DNA of 64,000 nt from Bacteroidota bacterium (GCA_025454835.1 JALONQ010000008.1:1-64000); one strand, 5' to 3'. Counted from the first letter of the stretch, positions 46,111 through 55,312 are shown. Numbers and translations: made by a program. Notes: generated by a model from the sequence alone, not told the origin.

Positions 46111-46589
46111 GCCACGGCGTACTCGTGATCGGCATCGGCAATGAGTTCAGGGGCGACGACGCGATCGGCTTGCTGGCCGTGCGCGACGTTGAGGCCCTGC
46201 ATGTGCCGGGCGTTCGTGTCGTCGAATCGCGCGGCGACGGTGCGCGGGTCATGCGCATGTGGAAAGGCATGGCGACCGTGCTGCTCATCGATGCCGTCCA
46301 TTCGGGTTCGCCCCCCGGCACACTGCACCGGCTCGATGCCAGCCACCATCCGATCCCCGCGCGCTTTCTTTGCACTTCTTCTCATCAATTCGGTGTGGCC
46401 GAGGCCGTCGAGACGGCCCGCGCCCTGGGCGAGCTGCCGGAACGCGTCATCGTCTTCGGCGTCGAGGTCGAACACTGCGTGGCCGGAACACCCCCGGCCC
46501 TCTATGCCGTCGTGCGCGATGCCTTGCTGAACGCCATCCACGCCGAGTTGGTCAGCCTCGATCCATCCGCAACGGCGCTGTATCGCTGA
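46107..46589 (+). CDS. Hydrogenase maturation endopeptidase
   Basis: 160 residues, ATGA overlap with hydA. HyaD/HybD-type peptidase: the first metal ligand lies in [15 protein letters not shown] (Glu or Asp), the second in LLIDAVHSG, and the third, His, in [12 protein letters not shown]. It cleaves the C-terminal peptide of the large subunit after nickel insertion. It is the last gene of the hydrogenase operon; hyp maturation genes are not in this window. Confidence 0.92.
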
Positions 46590-46663
46590 ACCCAGGTACA
46601 CAAGCCGGCCTCTTCAGGAGCGCGTCGTTCCCGAAGAGGCCGTGTCGTGTACTGCCGGAACGG

Positions 46664-47848
46664 TCAGAAGGTGTTCCGGTGCCGTTTGCCGTCGATGGCG
46701 GCGAGGATGAACTCGGGGTCGGCTGGCTTGACCAAGACGTGATCGACGCCCGTCCGCAGCGCCGCGAGGAGCATGTCGCGGTCGGTGATCCGAACGATGA
46801 AGAAGAACGGCACAACCGATGTCGCCGGCACGGCGTGAACGCGGCGGTACAGCTCGAACCCGTCCACCGCCGACGAAGCATACTTCGCCTCGGCCAAGAT
46901 GGCCGCCGGGATCGTGTGCTGCAGGACCTGGAACGCTTCCTCGGGCTTGCCGGCGAGTGAGATATCGTAACCCCGTGGGCGGAAGGTCTTGGCGACAGCG
47001 ATGCTGTGGTTCTTGTCCTCGTCGACGATAAGGATCGTCGGCTTGCTGCTGTGCTCCTTCCGGAGCTGCTGTACGCGCATCTCGGCCTGCTGGTTCTCGC
47101 CCGGGGAGATGCCGTATTTCTCGCGCATCGATTCGAGGACCCGCCGTTCAGTTTCCGTCACGATCCCGTCCATCCAAGCGAGCCACAGGGCCTCGACATA
47201 GGCGTCGACGCGAACTTCTTTGGAGATCCGCTCGTGGTCCGCGTCCGAGATCTGGAACAGCGTCCGCACTTCAGAGAGATGCGCGGTCTCTTTTTCGTTC
47301 AGCTTGCCGTCGAACCAATACTGCTTCAGCAACTCGCGATAGAAGATCAGGCTGCCCGCAACGGACCCGGTCGAGTCCGTGGCCGCGGCGGATGTCGTCG
47401 AACCCGCGGCTCGGAAGGCCTTCGAGGTATTGGTCTTCTCCTCGGTCATCAGCTGATCGATCCGATCGGAGAAGGCTTGCGCATAGTAGTTCGTGGGGTC
47501 GATCTTGTAGACCTCCGCCAACTGCGCCAGAGCTCCCCGATAATCTCGCTTGGCCAGATGCTGCTCCGCCTGCGCCAGGAATTTCGGGATCACCTCCATC
47601 CGCTGCTCGAGCGAGAGCTCGGCGGCCGCCTCCTTCGCCTTCAACGCCTCCTGCGTCTTCTGCTGATAGACCTTGACCCGCTCGTAGAACTGCCGCACGT
47701 TGGTGTTCTTCGGGTCGATCTGCAGCGCCTTTTCGATCTCCAGCAACGCCTCTTCGAACCGACGTTTGCGCGTCAACTCGTCGGCGGCTCGCATATGTCG
47801 CGCGATCGCTTCTCGACGTGGATCAGGGGCTTCAGGTTTGCGGAACAT
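46664..47848 (-). CDS. TPR/TerB-like protein with a pseudo-receiver domain
   Basis: 394 residues. N-terminal TPR helices (AADELTRKRRFEEALLEIEKAL, then FLAQAEQHLAKRDYRGALAQ) span about 10-135. A helical TerB-like segment follows at about 160-260 (WLAWMDGIVTETERRVLESM). The C-terminal receiver domain starts PTILIVDEDKNHSIAVAKTF. In the receiver the acidic pair and the Lys (HVLVKPADPE) are kept, but the phospho-acceptor strand reads AILAEAKYASS with no Asp, so phosphorylation is not expected. It follows the amidase gene by six bases. Confidence 0.75.
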   Translation of the reverse strand: MFRKPEAPDPRREAIARHMRAADELTRKRRFEEALLEIEKALQIDPKNTNVRQFYERVKVYQQKTQEALKAKEAAAELSLEQRMEVIPKFLAQAEQHLAKRDYRGALAQLAEVYKIDPTNYYAQAFSDRIDQLMTEEKTNTSKAFRAAGSTTSAAATDSTGSVAGSLIFYRELLKQYWFDGKLNEKETAHLSEVRTLFQISDADHERISKEVRVDAYVEALWLAWMDGIVTETERRVLESMREKYGISPGENQQAEMRVQQLRKEHSSKPTILIVDEDKNHSIAVAKTFRPRGYDISLAGKPEEAFQVLQHTIPAAILAEAKYASSAVDGFELYRRVHAVPATSVVPFFFIVRITDRDMLLAALRTGVDHVLVKPADPEFILAAIDGKRHRNTF

Positions 47849-47854
47849 GACGGA

Positions 47855-49537
47855 TCAGTCTCCCTGGAAGCGCGCCGGATGCTTCCGATGATGCTGCGTC
47901 GCCTCTTGGTACGCGCTGGCTGCGGCAAGCAAGCGGCCCTCGTCGAACAGTTGGCCGATGAACGAGATGCTGACGGGCGTGCCGTCATCGGTGAAGCCCA
48001 TGGGAACCACGGCGCACGGATGTCCAGTCAGGTTGGTCATGAGCAACTGGTCTCCGCCGAATGACGGCGTCACGACAACGTCCACCCACCGGAACATCGT
48101 GGCCATCTTTTCGATGACGATGGTGCGAACGCGATTGGCCTGCAGATACTCGACGGCCGGTATGAAGCGCGCCGAACGGAACACGTTCGGCCATGCGTTC
48201 TTGATCTGTCGGACGAGGAGGTCGTCGCGGTTCGATCGCGTCAGATCGTCGAAGGCGGCCGCCGCTTCGGCTGAAAGGATGTGACTCAGGTCGTTCACAG
48301 ACGGGTCGGAGGGAAATTCCACCGGCACAAGTTCGGCACCCAGCGAGCGAAGCACCACCAACATAGAATCGGTCAGGTTCTTGTGGCGCTTCACGCTGTC
48401 AAAGGCGCTCTTGTAGAAGCCGAGGCGGATCGAGCGCAACGGCAACGACGCGTCGAACCGGAACGGAACGTCGCGGACGGTCGTCGGGTCGAGTGGGTCG
48501 TACCCCTGAATGGCCCGGAAGACGAAGGCACAGTCCTCGGCGCTCCTGGCGATCGGCCCGATCTTGTCCATGCTCCATGACAACGCCATCGCCCCCGCCC
48601 GGCTCACGCGGCCGAAGGTCGGACGCAAGCCGCTCGTGCCGCATCGGTCGGAAGGCGACACGATCGAGCCCCAGGTCTCCGACCCGATCGCAAAGGGGAC
48701 GAGGCCAGCCGCCGTCGCCGCCGCAGAACCGGCGGAGGAGCCGCTCGAACCCTGCGTCGTGTCCCACGGATTTCGGGTCATCCCGCCGAACCAGACGTCG
48801 CCCCACGCCAGTTCGCCGAGCGTCAACTTCGCCACCAGGACCGCTCCGGCCTCTTCCAACTTTCGGATGACCGTTGCCGTCTCGTCCAAGTGCTGAGCCT
48901 GATAGGGCACCGAGCCCCACGTCGTTGGATAGTCCTTCTGCGCCAGCAGATCCTTCGCCCCGTACGGAATGCCGTGCAGAGAGCCCCGGTCGATGCCCCG
49001 GGCCAGCTCGGCATCGGCGCGCGCCGCCTGCGCCAACGCCAGTGAATCGGTCAGCGTCACCACGCACTGCAACTCTGGGCCGTACCGGCGCAACCGTTCC
49101 AAGAACACCTTCGTCAGCTCGGTCGACGTGATCTTCCGAGCATGGATCATGGCCGATAGCTCCGCGACGGAAGCGAACGCCAATCGCTCGAGCCGGTCCG
49201 GCCGATCGGGGACACCGACGGGGGTCGGCCGGAAGGTCGACGGCCCCGACGGAAGCACGAATCCTGCCGGGAGCGGATTGAAGACAAGGGCGGGCGACAC
49301 GGAATTCGGCAACGGCACGTCTCGCATGCGTTCATAGGAACGCGTGTACTCCGCAAGATCCTCGGTCATCGAGTCCCGCTCGGCCGTCGTGAACGCGAGG
49401 CCCGTCAGTCGCTCCGCGCCGCGCGTATCGACGTCGGGAGTGAGCCCTCCGACGAACACGCCGACGCCATACGCGACGAGACAGAGCAGGGCGGGAATGA
49501 GAATGCGGACAACGAATCGTGGCATGGAAGTGGACAT
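47855..49537 (-). CDS. Amidase signature enzyme, membrane-anchored or secreted
   Basis: 560 residues. A signal or anchor helix (RILIPALLCLVAYGVGVFVG) lies at the N-terminus. The amidase core shows catalytic Lys in GIPYGAKDLLAQKDY and the Ser-rich loop GSSGSSAGSAAATAAG with cis-Ser and nucleophile Ser, followed by GSETWGSIVSPSDRCG. The acylated substrate is unknown; the family includes amidases acting on small amides and aspartyl/glutamyl groups. In tandem with the lipoprotein gene upstream (three-base gap). Confidence 0.88.
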   Translation of the reverse strand: MSTSMPRFVVRILIPALLCLVAYGVGVFVGGLTPDVDTRGAERLTGLAFTTAERDSMTEDLAEYTRSYERMRDVPLPNSVSPALVFNPLPAGFVLPSGPSTFRPTPVGVPDRPDRLERLAFASVAELSAMIHARKITSTELTKVFLERLRRYGPELQCVVTLTDSLALAQAARADAELARGIDRGSLHGIPYGAKDLLAQKDYPTTWGSVPYQAQHLDETATVIRKLEEAGAVLVAKLTLGELAWGDVWFGGMTRNPWDTTQGSSGSSAGSAAATAAGLVPFAIGSETWGSIVSPSDRCGTSGLRPTFGRVSRAGAMALSWSMDKIGPIARSAEDCAFVFRAIQGYDPLDPTTVRDVPFRFDASLPLRSIRLGFYKSAFDSVKRHKNLTDSMLVVLRSLGAELVPVEFPSDPSVNDLSHILSAEAAAAFDDLTRSNRDDLLVRQIKNAWPNVFRSARFIPAVEYLQANRVRTIVIEKMATMFRWVDVVVTPSFGGDQLLMTNLTGHPCAVVPMGFTDDGTPVSISFIGQLFDEGRLLAAASAYQEATQHHRKHPARFQGD

Positions 49538-49540
49538 GGA

Positions 49541-50305
49541 TCACGCGGGTTGGCGGTACAGATCGAAGACGACCACGACGACGGTTCCGAGAGGCGTCTC
49601 GAGCTTCTTCGTGGAAACTGGCTGAAGAATGCCGTTGCCGTCGAAGACCATGCGAGTCATTGAGGCTGCGGCTCCGTCGATCTCCGTGAAGCCCTTGGCG
49701 GACGCCGGCAGATTGCCCGCTACGATCATCGGCATGCGACCGTCGGCTCGCGCGGACCGGATCGATCCCACGCACGCGGCCTGATCCGGAGCCGAAGCTT
49801 TGGGCGGAAGCTGGGCGCTCACGATCAGCAGGTCGCGCACTCCCCCGTCGATGACGGCATGGAGACTGCCTTCGTTGACGGCCGAACGGACTCCTTTATA
49901 GCCCTCGTTCGCGTTTGAGCGGATCGGATACGCCGACAGCACCGCGTTGCCGACCTGACGTCCAGAGAACTCCGCCGTTTCGCCAAAGGCATGGCGCCAA
50001 TCGGCCAGCTTGGCCAGTTCATTCACGAGGTCCACGCGCGTTGCCACGCCCGGATAGCGTGAAAGGTTCTGAAGAGCCAGGACCTCGATCTGCTCCGCTT
50101 TGAGCTGCTGCCACAGGCGCTGGATGTCGGGCCGTTCGATGCGCTTGTTGAGGTTCGTCAGGTTCAGCGAAGCGACGATGAGCCGGAGCTCCGGCTTGGG
50201 GGGGGCGATCTCTGTCTGCGTCGCCTTCGGTGTCGTCACGCAGCCAGACGACCACAGCATCGCGAATGCAACAACCGCGAGGACGGCTCGGATCGTTCGG
50301 CGCAT
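49541..50305 (-). CDS. Endonuclease/exonuclease/phosphatase-fold lipoprotein, probably inactive
   Basis: 254 residues from the ATG at 50305, GGGAGG upstream. The signal ends in the lipobox SSGC. The fold is recognisable from IVASLNLTNLNKRIERPDI and EVLALQNLSRYPG, but key catalytic residues are altered. The metal-binding Glu of the usual LQE motif is Asn (LQN), the GDFN motif is replaced by AGNLPAS, and no terminal SDH is present. It is probably a non-catalytic ligand-binding protein. Its start overlaps the stop of the SRPBCC gene. Confidence 0.65.
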   Translation of the reverse strand: MRRTIRAVLAVVAFAMLWSSGCVTTPKATQTEIAPPKPELRLIVASLNLTNLNKRIERPDIQRLWQQLKAEQIEVLALQNLSRYPGVATRVDLVNELAKLADWRHAFGETAEFSGRQVGNAVLSAYPIRSNANEGYKGVRSAVNEGSLHAVIDGGVRDLLIVSAQLPPKASAPDQAACVGSIRSARADGRMPMIVAGNLPASAKGFTEIDGAAASMTRMVFDGNGILQPVSTKKLETPLGTVVVVVFDLYRQPA

Positions 50306-50706
50306 CACACTCGCCTCCCAGCCAGGTGAACGCGAAGGGGCCCGAACACGAATTCTTCCCACCCTTGTTTGTGGCTGGCTGACTCCTTCACATTTGGAAG
50401 CCCGGTGTGGCGGATCCGAACGGTCGTTCGCTTCGTCGTACCCGTAAGGTCGATGCGAACGATGGACGCTTGCGTCTCTTTCGACCACGTGCTGACCGAC
50501 CACGTCATCGCCAGTCGCTTGCCTTCCTCGTAGGCCAGTACCCGGCCCGTAGCCCAGCCGTCGAACCACGAGAACGTGCCGCCGATGCGCTTGGGCACGC
50601 GGCCGGCCTGGCCTGACCAGGCACGCAAGCGCCGGGCGTCGGTCAACGACCGGAACACTTCGGCTGGCGACGCATCAACGACGGTCCGAACGGAGTACTG
50701 GGGCAT
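50305..50706 (-). CDS. SRPBCC (AHSA1-like) domain protein
   Basis: 133 residues from the ATG at 50706, AAAGGA site upstream. START/Bet v1-like helix-grip fold: YSVRTVVDASPAEVFRSLTD at the N-terminus, GGTFSWFDGWATGRVLAYEE in the middle, and the long C-terminal helix (SASHKQGWEEFVFGPLRVHL). Such domains bind hydrophobic ligands or act on client proteins. It overlaps the nuclease-fold lipoprotein gene (TGATG), so the two are translationally coupled. Confidence 0.8.
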   Translation of the reverse strand: MPQYSVRTVVDASPAEVFRSLTDARRLRAWSGQAGRVPKRIGGTFSWFDGWATGRVLAYEEGKRLAMTWSVSTWSKETQASIVRIDLTGTTKRTTVRIRHTGLPNVKESASHKQGWEEFVFGPLRVHLAGRRV

Positions 50707-50784
50707 CCAACGTCCTTTCAAAATCCATGATCATTGAATGTACCATCCCTTGGGGGGAGAGGCAACGGAGCCCGACGACGATGC

Positions 50785-51849
50785 TTAGTCCCACCGACCG
50801 GGGATCGCCGTCCCGCACGACGAGCAGGCGCCGCTCTGGATCTTGACCGAACGGACGGCGAAGCCCGAGCGTTGGACCAGTGTCGTCTGACACGAGTGGC
50901 AGCGGGTGTCTTCCCAGGTCCCCACCCGGCCTGGGATGTTGCCGGCGTAGACATAGCGCAAGCCGGCTTTCACGCCCGCTTCGGCCGCGCGAACGAGCGT
51001 TGCGGGACGCGTCGACCCGGCGGTCTTGACCCGATAGTCATCGTGGTAGGCGGTCACGTGCCAGGGGATATCGACGGAGACCGATGCAATGAATTCCGCG
51101 ATCGCATGCACCTCCGCGTCGGAGTCGTTGGCGCCCGGCACCAGCAATGTCACGATCTCGACCCAAAGTCCGCGCCGGTGCACATCGCGGATCGTGTCGA
51201 GGACCGCCGAAAGCGTGCCGCCGAGGCGCGCATATTCCTTCTGCGTGAATCCTTTGAGGTCGATCTTGTAGAGGTCGAGATGGGGCTGGAGGAGATCGAG
51301 TACTTCGGGCGTGGCGTTGCCGTTCGACACGTACGACGTGGCCAATCCATGGCGCCGGGCTTCTGTGAAGACCTCCACCGCCCATTCAGACGTGATGAGC
51401 GGTTCATTGTACGTGCTCGTCACCACGCGCGCCCCGATCCTCAGCGCCGTCCGGACGATCTCTTCCGGCGAGATCAGATCCATCTCGGTGCCGGCGGACG
51501 GGTCGCGCAACGACTGCGAGGTGAACCAGTTCTGACAATACGGACAATGATAATCGCACCCGAGCATGCCGAAGGAGAGCGCGATCGAGCCGGGATACGC
51601 ATGGAAGAATGGCTTCTTCTCGATCGGGTCGGCCTGCAGGCCCGCGACATAGCCCCACGGTACGCGTAGCGACGTACCGTCGTGGAACCGCACCTTACAG
51701 ATGCCTTCTTTGCCGGGAGCGATCTTGCAGCGATGTCCGCACGCGACACAGCGGAGCCATCCGTTGTCCATCGCCTGGACGAGCGTGCCCGGCGCCGTGT
51801 ATCGTGCGAGCGCCGAGGCCAGGGGGGATGTGGAAGCGTTGGGCTTCAT
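50785..51849 (-). CDS. AmmeMemoRadiSam system radical SAM enzyme
   Basis: 354 residues. Cys pairs near the N-terminus (LRCVACGHRCKIAPGKEGIC) and at the C-terminus (CHSCQTTLVQRSG and CSSCG) are probably zinc ligands. The radical SAM cluster is CDYHCPYC near residue 98, followed by TSTYNEPLITSEWAVEVF typical of the PflA-related subgroup. In other genomes it works with AMMECR1 and Memo proteins; neither is visible here. The substrate of this system is unknown. A CGCAAAG-type repeat lies upstream. Confidence 0.88.
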   Translation of the reverse strand: MKPNASTSPLASALARYTAPGTLVQAMDNGWLRCVACGHRCKIAPGKEGICKVRFHDGTSLRVPWGYVAGLQADPIEKKPFFHAYPGSIALSFGMLGCDYHCPYCQNWFTSQSLRDPSAGTEMDLISPEEIVRTALRIGARVVTSTYNEPLITSEWAVEVFTEARRHGLATSYVSNGNATPEVLDLLQPHLDLYKIDLKGFTQKEYARLGGTLSAVLDTIRDVHRRGLWVEIVTLLVPGANDSDAEVHAIAEFIASVSVDIPWHVTAYHDDYRVKTAGSTRPATLVRAAEAGVKAGLRYVYAGNIPGRVGTWEDTRCHSCQTTLVQRSGFAVRSVKIQSGACSSCGTAIPGRWD

Positions 51850-51867
51850 AGCTCACCTTCGTGGAGG

Positions 51868-51990
51868 TGTTCACCACAAAGAACCCAAAGGGCACGGAGC
51901 GCAGGGGCTTGACAAGCATCCGTACCGCTTCTGCGCATTCGCATTTCCTATCGTGGCCTTTGCGATCTCTGTGCTCTCTGTGGCTGATGG
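51868..51990. repeat. Inverted CGCAAAG-family repeat between nfo and the radical SAM gene
   Basis: Left arm at 51868-51905 (TTCACCACAAAGAACCCAAA, then GGGCACGGAG) and right arm at 51952-51990 (GGCCTTTGCGATCTCTGTGC, then TCTCTGTGGC), in opposite orientation. The right arm overlaps the end of the nfo gene and encodes its last residues. Confidence 0.7.
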
Positions 51991-52871
51991 CCACCGCGTG
52001 AGGCGATCAGCCCTCGCAGCACCGCCAGGTTTTCGATGTCCTCATGCAGGTCCTCGCCTTTCGGCGTCTCGAGGACCTTCGGAGTGTCGATGAACCGCGG
52101 GTCGTTCATCAGGCAACGGAACGGCACGAGTCCCATGACGCCCTTGCCGATATGCTCGTGCCGGTCGACGCGCGAACCGAGCATCTTCTTCGAGTCGTTC
52201 ACATGGAACGCCGCCAGCCGGTCGAGGCCGACGATCTCATCGAACGCCTGCAACGTCTCTTCGTATCCTGCTTCTGTCGAGATGTCGTAGCCGGCCGCAA
52301 ACACGTGGCACGTGTCGAGGCATACGGCCATCCGCGCGGGTGCTTGGACGCGATCGATGATAGCCCGCAGTTCCTCGAACCGATGACCGATCGAGCTTCC
52401 CTGCCCTGCCGTCGTCTCGAGCACGGTCTTCGTCCGGCATGCGCTCGTCCGGTCATGAACGATGTTGAGCGATTCGGCAATGCGTTCGATGCCGGCCTCG
52501 ACGCCCGCCCCCATATGCGCGCCCGGATGAAGGTTGATCAATGGAATATCGAGACGTTCGCAGCGCTCGAGCTCATCCTGCAGGGCGGCGCGGGATCGTT
52601 TCAGCGTATCGGGGTCGACCGCGGCCAGGTTGATGAGGTAGGACGTGTGGACGACGACCGGACCGAGATTTGCATCCGATACCGCGGCTTTGTAGGTTGC
52701 CACGTCCTCGTCGGTCAGCGGCTTGCCGTTCCACTGGTTGTTGTTCTTCACGAACAACTGCAAGGCGGTGCAACCTGCCCGCAAGGCCCGTTCGACGGCC
52801 GTGTGCAGGCCGCCGGCGATCGACATGTGCGCCCCGATCCGTGTCGCCGAAGGTGTGGGTGACGATGTCAT
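51948..52871 (-). CDS. nfo: Endonuclease IV (AP endonuclease)
   Basis: 307 residues from the ATG at 52871. The TIM-barrel metal ligands are in place: GAHMSIAGGLH, LINLHPGAHMG, LETTAGQGSSIG, CLDTCHVFAAGYD, FHVNDSKKMLGS and HEHIGKGVMG. It cleaves the phosphodiester backbone at abasic sites, downstream of glycosylases such as Tag. The last 14 residues (GHQPQRAQRSQRPR) are not part of the fold and come from a CGCAAAG-family repeat. Divergent from anmK. Confidence 0.95.
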   Translation of the reverse strand: MTSSPTPSATRIGAHMSIAGGLHTAVERALRAGCTALQLFVKNNNQWNGKPLTDEDVATYKAAVSDANLGPVVVHTSYLINLAAVDPDTLKRSRAALQDELERCERLDIPLINLHPGAHMGAGVEAGIERIAESLNIVHDRTSACRTKTVLETTAGQGSSIGHRFEELRAIIDRVQAPARMAVCLDTCHVFAAGYDISTEAGYEETLQAFDEIVGLDRLAAFHVNDSKKMLGSRVDRHEHIGKGVMGLVPFRCLMNDPRFIDTPKVLETPKGEDLHEDIENLAVLRGLIASRGGHQPQRAQRSQRPR

Positions 52872-52891
52872 CACGCCCAATGTACTCAATC

Positions 52892-54079
52892 ATGAGCCAA
52901 CGAACATCTGAACCGTTGCGCTGGTCGGGACCGCCGCCCCGATTGGTCGCCGGCGTCCTCTCGGGAACCTCCGCCGACGGAGTTACGGCCTGTCTGGTTG
53001 AGATCGCGGAGCGCCACGGCCGCACCCGCATCCGCGAGATCGCCACGCTTCAGCGACCCTATCCGGCCGGTCTCCGCGCGTTCATTCTCCGGCATTCCCT
53101 CCCCGGCACCGGCTCTGTCGATATCATCTCGAGGTTGCATATGGCGCTCGGCGTCTGTTTCGCCGACGCCGTTCGAGCCCTTGCCCGACGTGCCGGTGTG
53201 CCGCTCTCTTCGATCGACCTTGTCGGTTCGCATGGACAAACGGTCCAACACATGCCCGACGCAGAACCGCTCTTCGGTCTCACGTCTCGCAGCACGTTGC
53301 AGATCGGCGACCCGTCGGTCGTTGCGCAGCGCACGGGCATTGTGACGGTGGGAGACTTCCGAACGGCCGACATGGCGGTCGGCGGACAGGGGGCGCCGTT
53401 GGTGCCATATCTTGACGCCATGCTGTTCCGGCATTCGCGACGAAAGCGCATCCTTCTGAATCTTGGCGGGATCGCCAACATCACCGTCCTCCCTCGGGCC
53501 GGATCCCGGGAGGCCGTACGGGCGTTCGATACCGGTCCTGCCAACATGGTCATCGACGCGCTTGCAGAGCGTCTCTTTGGCGAGCCGTTCGACCGCCACG
53601 GACATCACGCGCGCCGCGGCATGATCATCCTGCCGCTGATGGACTGGGCACGGCGGCATCCGTACTTTCGGCGGCCTCCGCCGAAATCGACAGGGCGCGA
53701 ACTGTTCGGCGCGGCGTTCGTCGACGAATTGCTGCGCCGGGGCCGACGCCACGACCCGCACGACCTGATCGCCACAGCCACAGAGATCACGGCCTGGTCG
53801 GTCGTCGACCAGGTCCGGCGGTACGTGCGTGGACCGATCGACGAGATGCTCGTGAGCGGTGGAGGAGCGCACAACCGGCATGTAATGAGGCGGCTCGCCG
53901 ATCTCGCCGAGCCGGTCGACGTGAGAACCGTCGACGATGTCGGCGTTTCCGTCGACAGCAAAGAGGCGATCCTGTTCGCCTTGCTCGCTCGGGCCGCGGT
54001 CCTCGGACGTCCGGCGAACCTCCCCACCGTCACGGGAGCGTCGCGTTCTGTCATCCTGGGCAAGATATGCATACCTTGA
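52892..54079 (+). CDS. anmK: Anhydro-N-acetylmuramic acid kinase
   Basis: 395 residues from the ATG at 52892 (52880 is also possible). The nucleotide-binding start LVAGVLSGTSADGV is the family signature. Further motifs are GSHGQTVQHMP, LNLGGIANITVLP, FDTGPANMVIDALA and LVSGGGAHNRHVM. It phosphorylates and opens 1,6-anhydro-MurNAc during peptidoglycan recycling, giving MurNAc-6-phosphate. The neighbouring MFS gene starts 25 bases after its stop. No murQ is visible here. Confidence 0.94.
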   Translation: MSQRTSEPLRWSGPPPRLVAGVLSGTSADGVTACLVEIAERHGRTRIREIATLQRPYPAGLRAFILRHSLPGTGSVDIISRLHMALGVCFADAVRALARRAGVPLSSIDLVGSHGQTVQHMPDAEPLFGLTSRSTLQIGDPSVVAQRTGIVTVGDFRTADMAVGGQGAPLVPYLDAMLFRHSRRKRILLNLGGIANITVLPRAGSREAVRAFDTGPANMVIDALAERLFGEPFDRHGHHARRGMIILPLMDWARRHPYFRRPPPKSTGRELFGAAFVDELLRRGRRHDPHDLIATATEITAWSVVDQVRRYVRGPIDEMLVSGGGAHNRHVMRRLADLAEPVDVRTVDDVGVSVDSKEAILFALLARAAVLGRPANLPTVTGASRSVILGKICIP

Positions 54080-54103
54080 TGGAGTTCCCTCCCCACATTC
54101 CCC

Positions 54104-55312
54104 GTGCGTAAAGAGAAGCTGGTCATTCTGCTGACGGTCTTCGTGACCGTCATCGGGTTCAGCATCGTGATCCCGGTCCTGCCGTTCTACGTGACGGAGT
54201 TCGGCGCAAGTCCGGCGACCATCACGTTCATGTTCGCGTCGTTCTCGCTCGTGTCGTTCCTCAGCTCTCCGTTCCTGGGGGACCTGTCCGACCGTATCGG
54301 ACGGCGGCCGGTGCTCATCGGTGCGATCGTTACCACGGCGGTGGGCTGGGTGGTGTTTGCCGGGGCGAATTCCGTGCCGCTGCTGTTCCTCGGCCGCATG
54401 ATCGACGGCGCGGGGGCCGGAAGCCTCTCCATTACGCAGAGCTATCTGGTCGACCTCTCGAAGGACGAAAAGGAGCGCGCCCATAATCTCGGCTTGGTCG
54501 GCGCCGCGTTCGGCGTCGGATTCATGGTCGGCCCGATGCTCGGCGGCGTGTTGAGCACGGTCTCGCATTCGTTCCCGTTCTGGTTTGCCGGAGGCCTCGC
54601 CGCGCTGAACGGGGTCTTCGCGTATTTCTTTCTGCCCGAGTCGTTGAAGCAGTTCCGTACGGACGGGCGCGTGAACGTGAATCCCGCCCGGCCGCTCCTC
54701 CGGGCCATCCGCGATACGAACCTCCGGCCGTTGTACATCTCGTGGGTCATGTTCTCCCTGGCCTTCGTGACGTCGCAATCTGTGTTCGCCCTCTACGTCA
54801 GCCGCTTGTTCAGCCTTGGCTCGTTCGAGACGGGCCTCGCCTTCACCTCGATGGGACTCATCGTCGCCCTCAATCAGGCCTTCCTCCTCAAGCATTTCTG
54901 GATGCGCCGATTCACCGAGCGAGGGTTGGAGATGCTGATGCTCTGGTTCCTGTTCTTCGCCATGATCATCTTCACGATCCCGGCCTGGTGGGCGTTCGCC
55001 ATGGCCGCCGTCCTGATCGCGACCGGCCAGTCGGTCTTGCGCGTCGTGCTCACCAGCCAGGTCGCCGGCGCCGCCGACCCGACGATGAAGGGACAAACGT
55101 TGGGTATCCTTGCCTCGCTCATGTCGGCCAGCATGGCGGTCGGGCCGATGGTCTCAGGACCGCTGTTCGAGGTCCACGAGACGCTCCCGTACTATACGGC
55201 CGCGGGCTACATTGCGGTGGCCCTCATTGCGGCGCGATGGTTCGCGAAGGCCCATCCCTCCCTCCGCGCAGCACCTGCGAACATTATCGAACCACCTCCC
55301 TTGGAAACTTAG
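54104..55312 (+). CDS. MFS transporter (drug/tetracycline-efflux-like)
   Basis: 402 residues from a GTG start, 12 hydrophobic segments. Motif A is GDLSDRIGRRPVLI between helices 2 and 3; motif C-like GAAFGVGFMVGPMLGGVLS in helix 5 marks an antiporter. The N-terminus IGFSIVIPVLPFYVTEFG is typical of TetA/BmrA-type proteins. The substrate is unknown. Followed by a terminator about 140 bp downstream. Confidence 0.9.
   Translation: MRKEKLVILLTVFVTVIGFSIVIPVLPFYVTEFGASPATITFMFASFSLVSFLSSPFLGDLSDRIGRRPVLIGAIVTTAVGWVVFAGANSVPLLFLGRMIDGAGAGSLSITQSYLVDLSKDEKERAHNLGLVGAAFGVGFMVGPMLGGVLSTVSHSFPFWFAGGLAALNGVFAYFFLPESLKQFRTDGRVNVNPARPLLRAIRDTNLRPLYISWVMFSLAFVTSQSVFALYVSRLFSLGSFETGLAFTSMGLIVALNQAFLLKHFWMRRFTERGLEMLMLWFLFFAMIIFTIPAWWAFAMAAVLIATGQSVLRVVLTSQVAGAADPTMKGQTLGILASLMSASMAVGPMVSGPLFEVHETLPYYTAAGYIAVALIAARWFAKAHPSLRAAPANIIEPPPLET

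Noticed and set aside
52886-55096. 736-residue minus-strand frame opposite anmK and the MFS gene
   Set aside because: Spans two well-supported genes on the other strand and has charged, low-complexity composition with no motifs.
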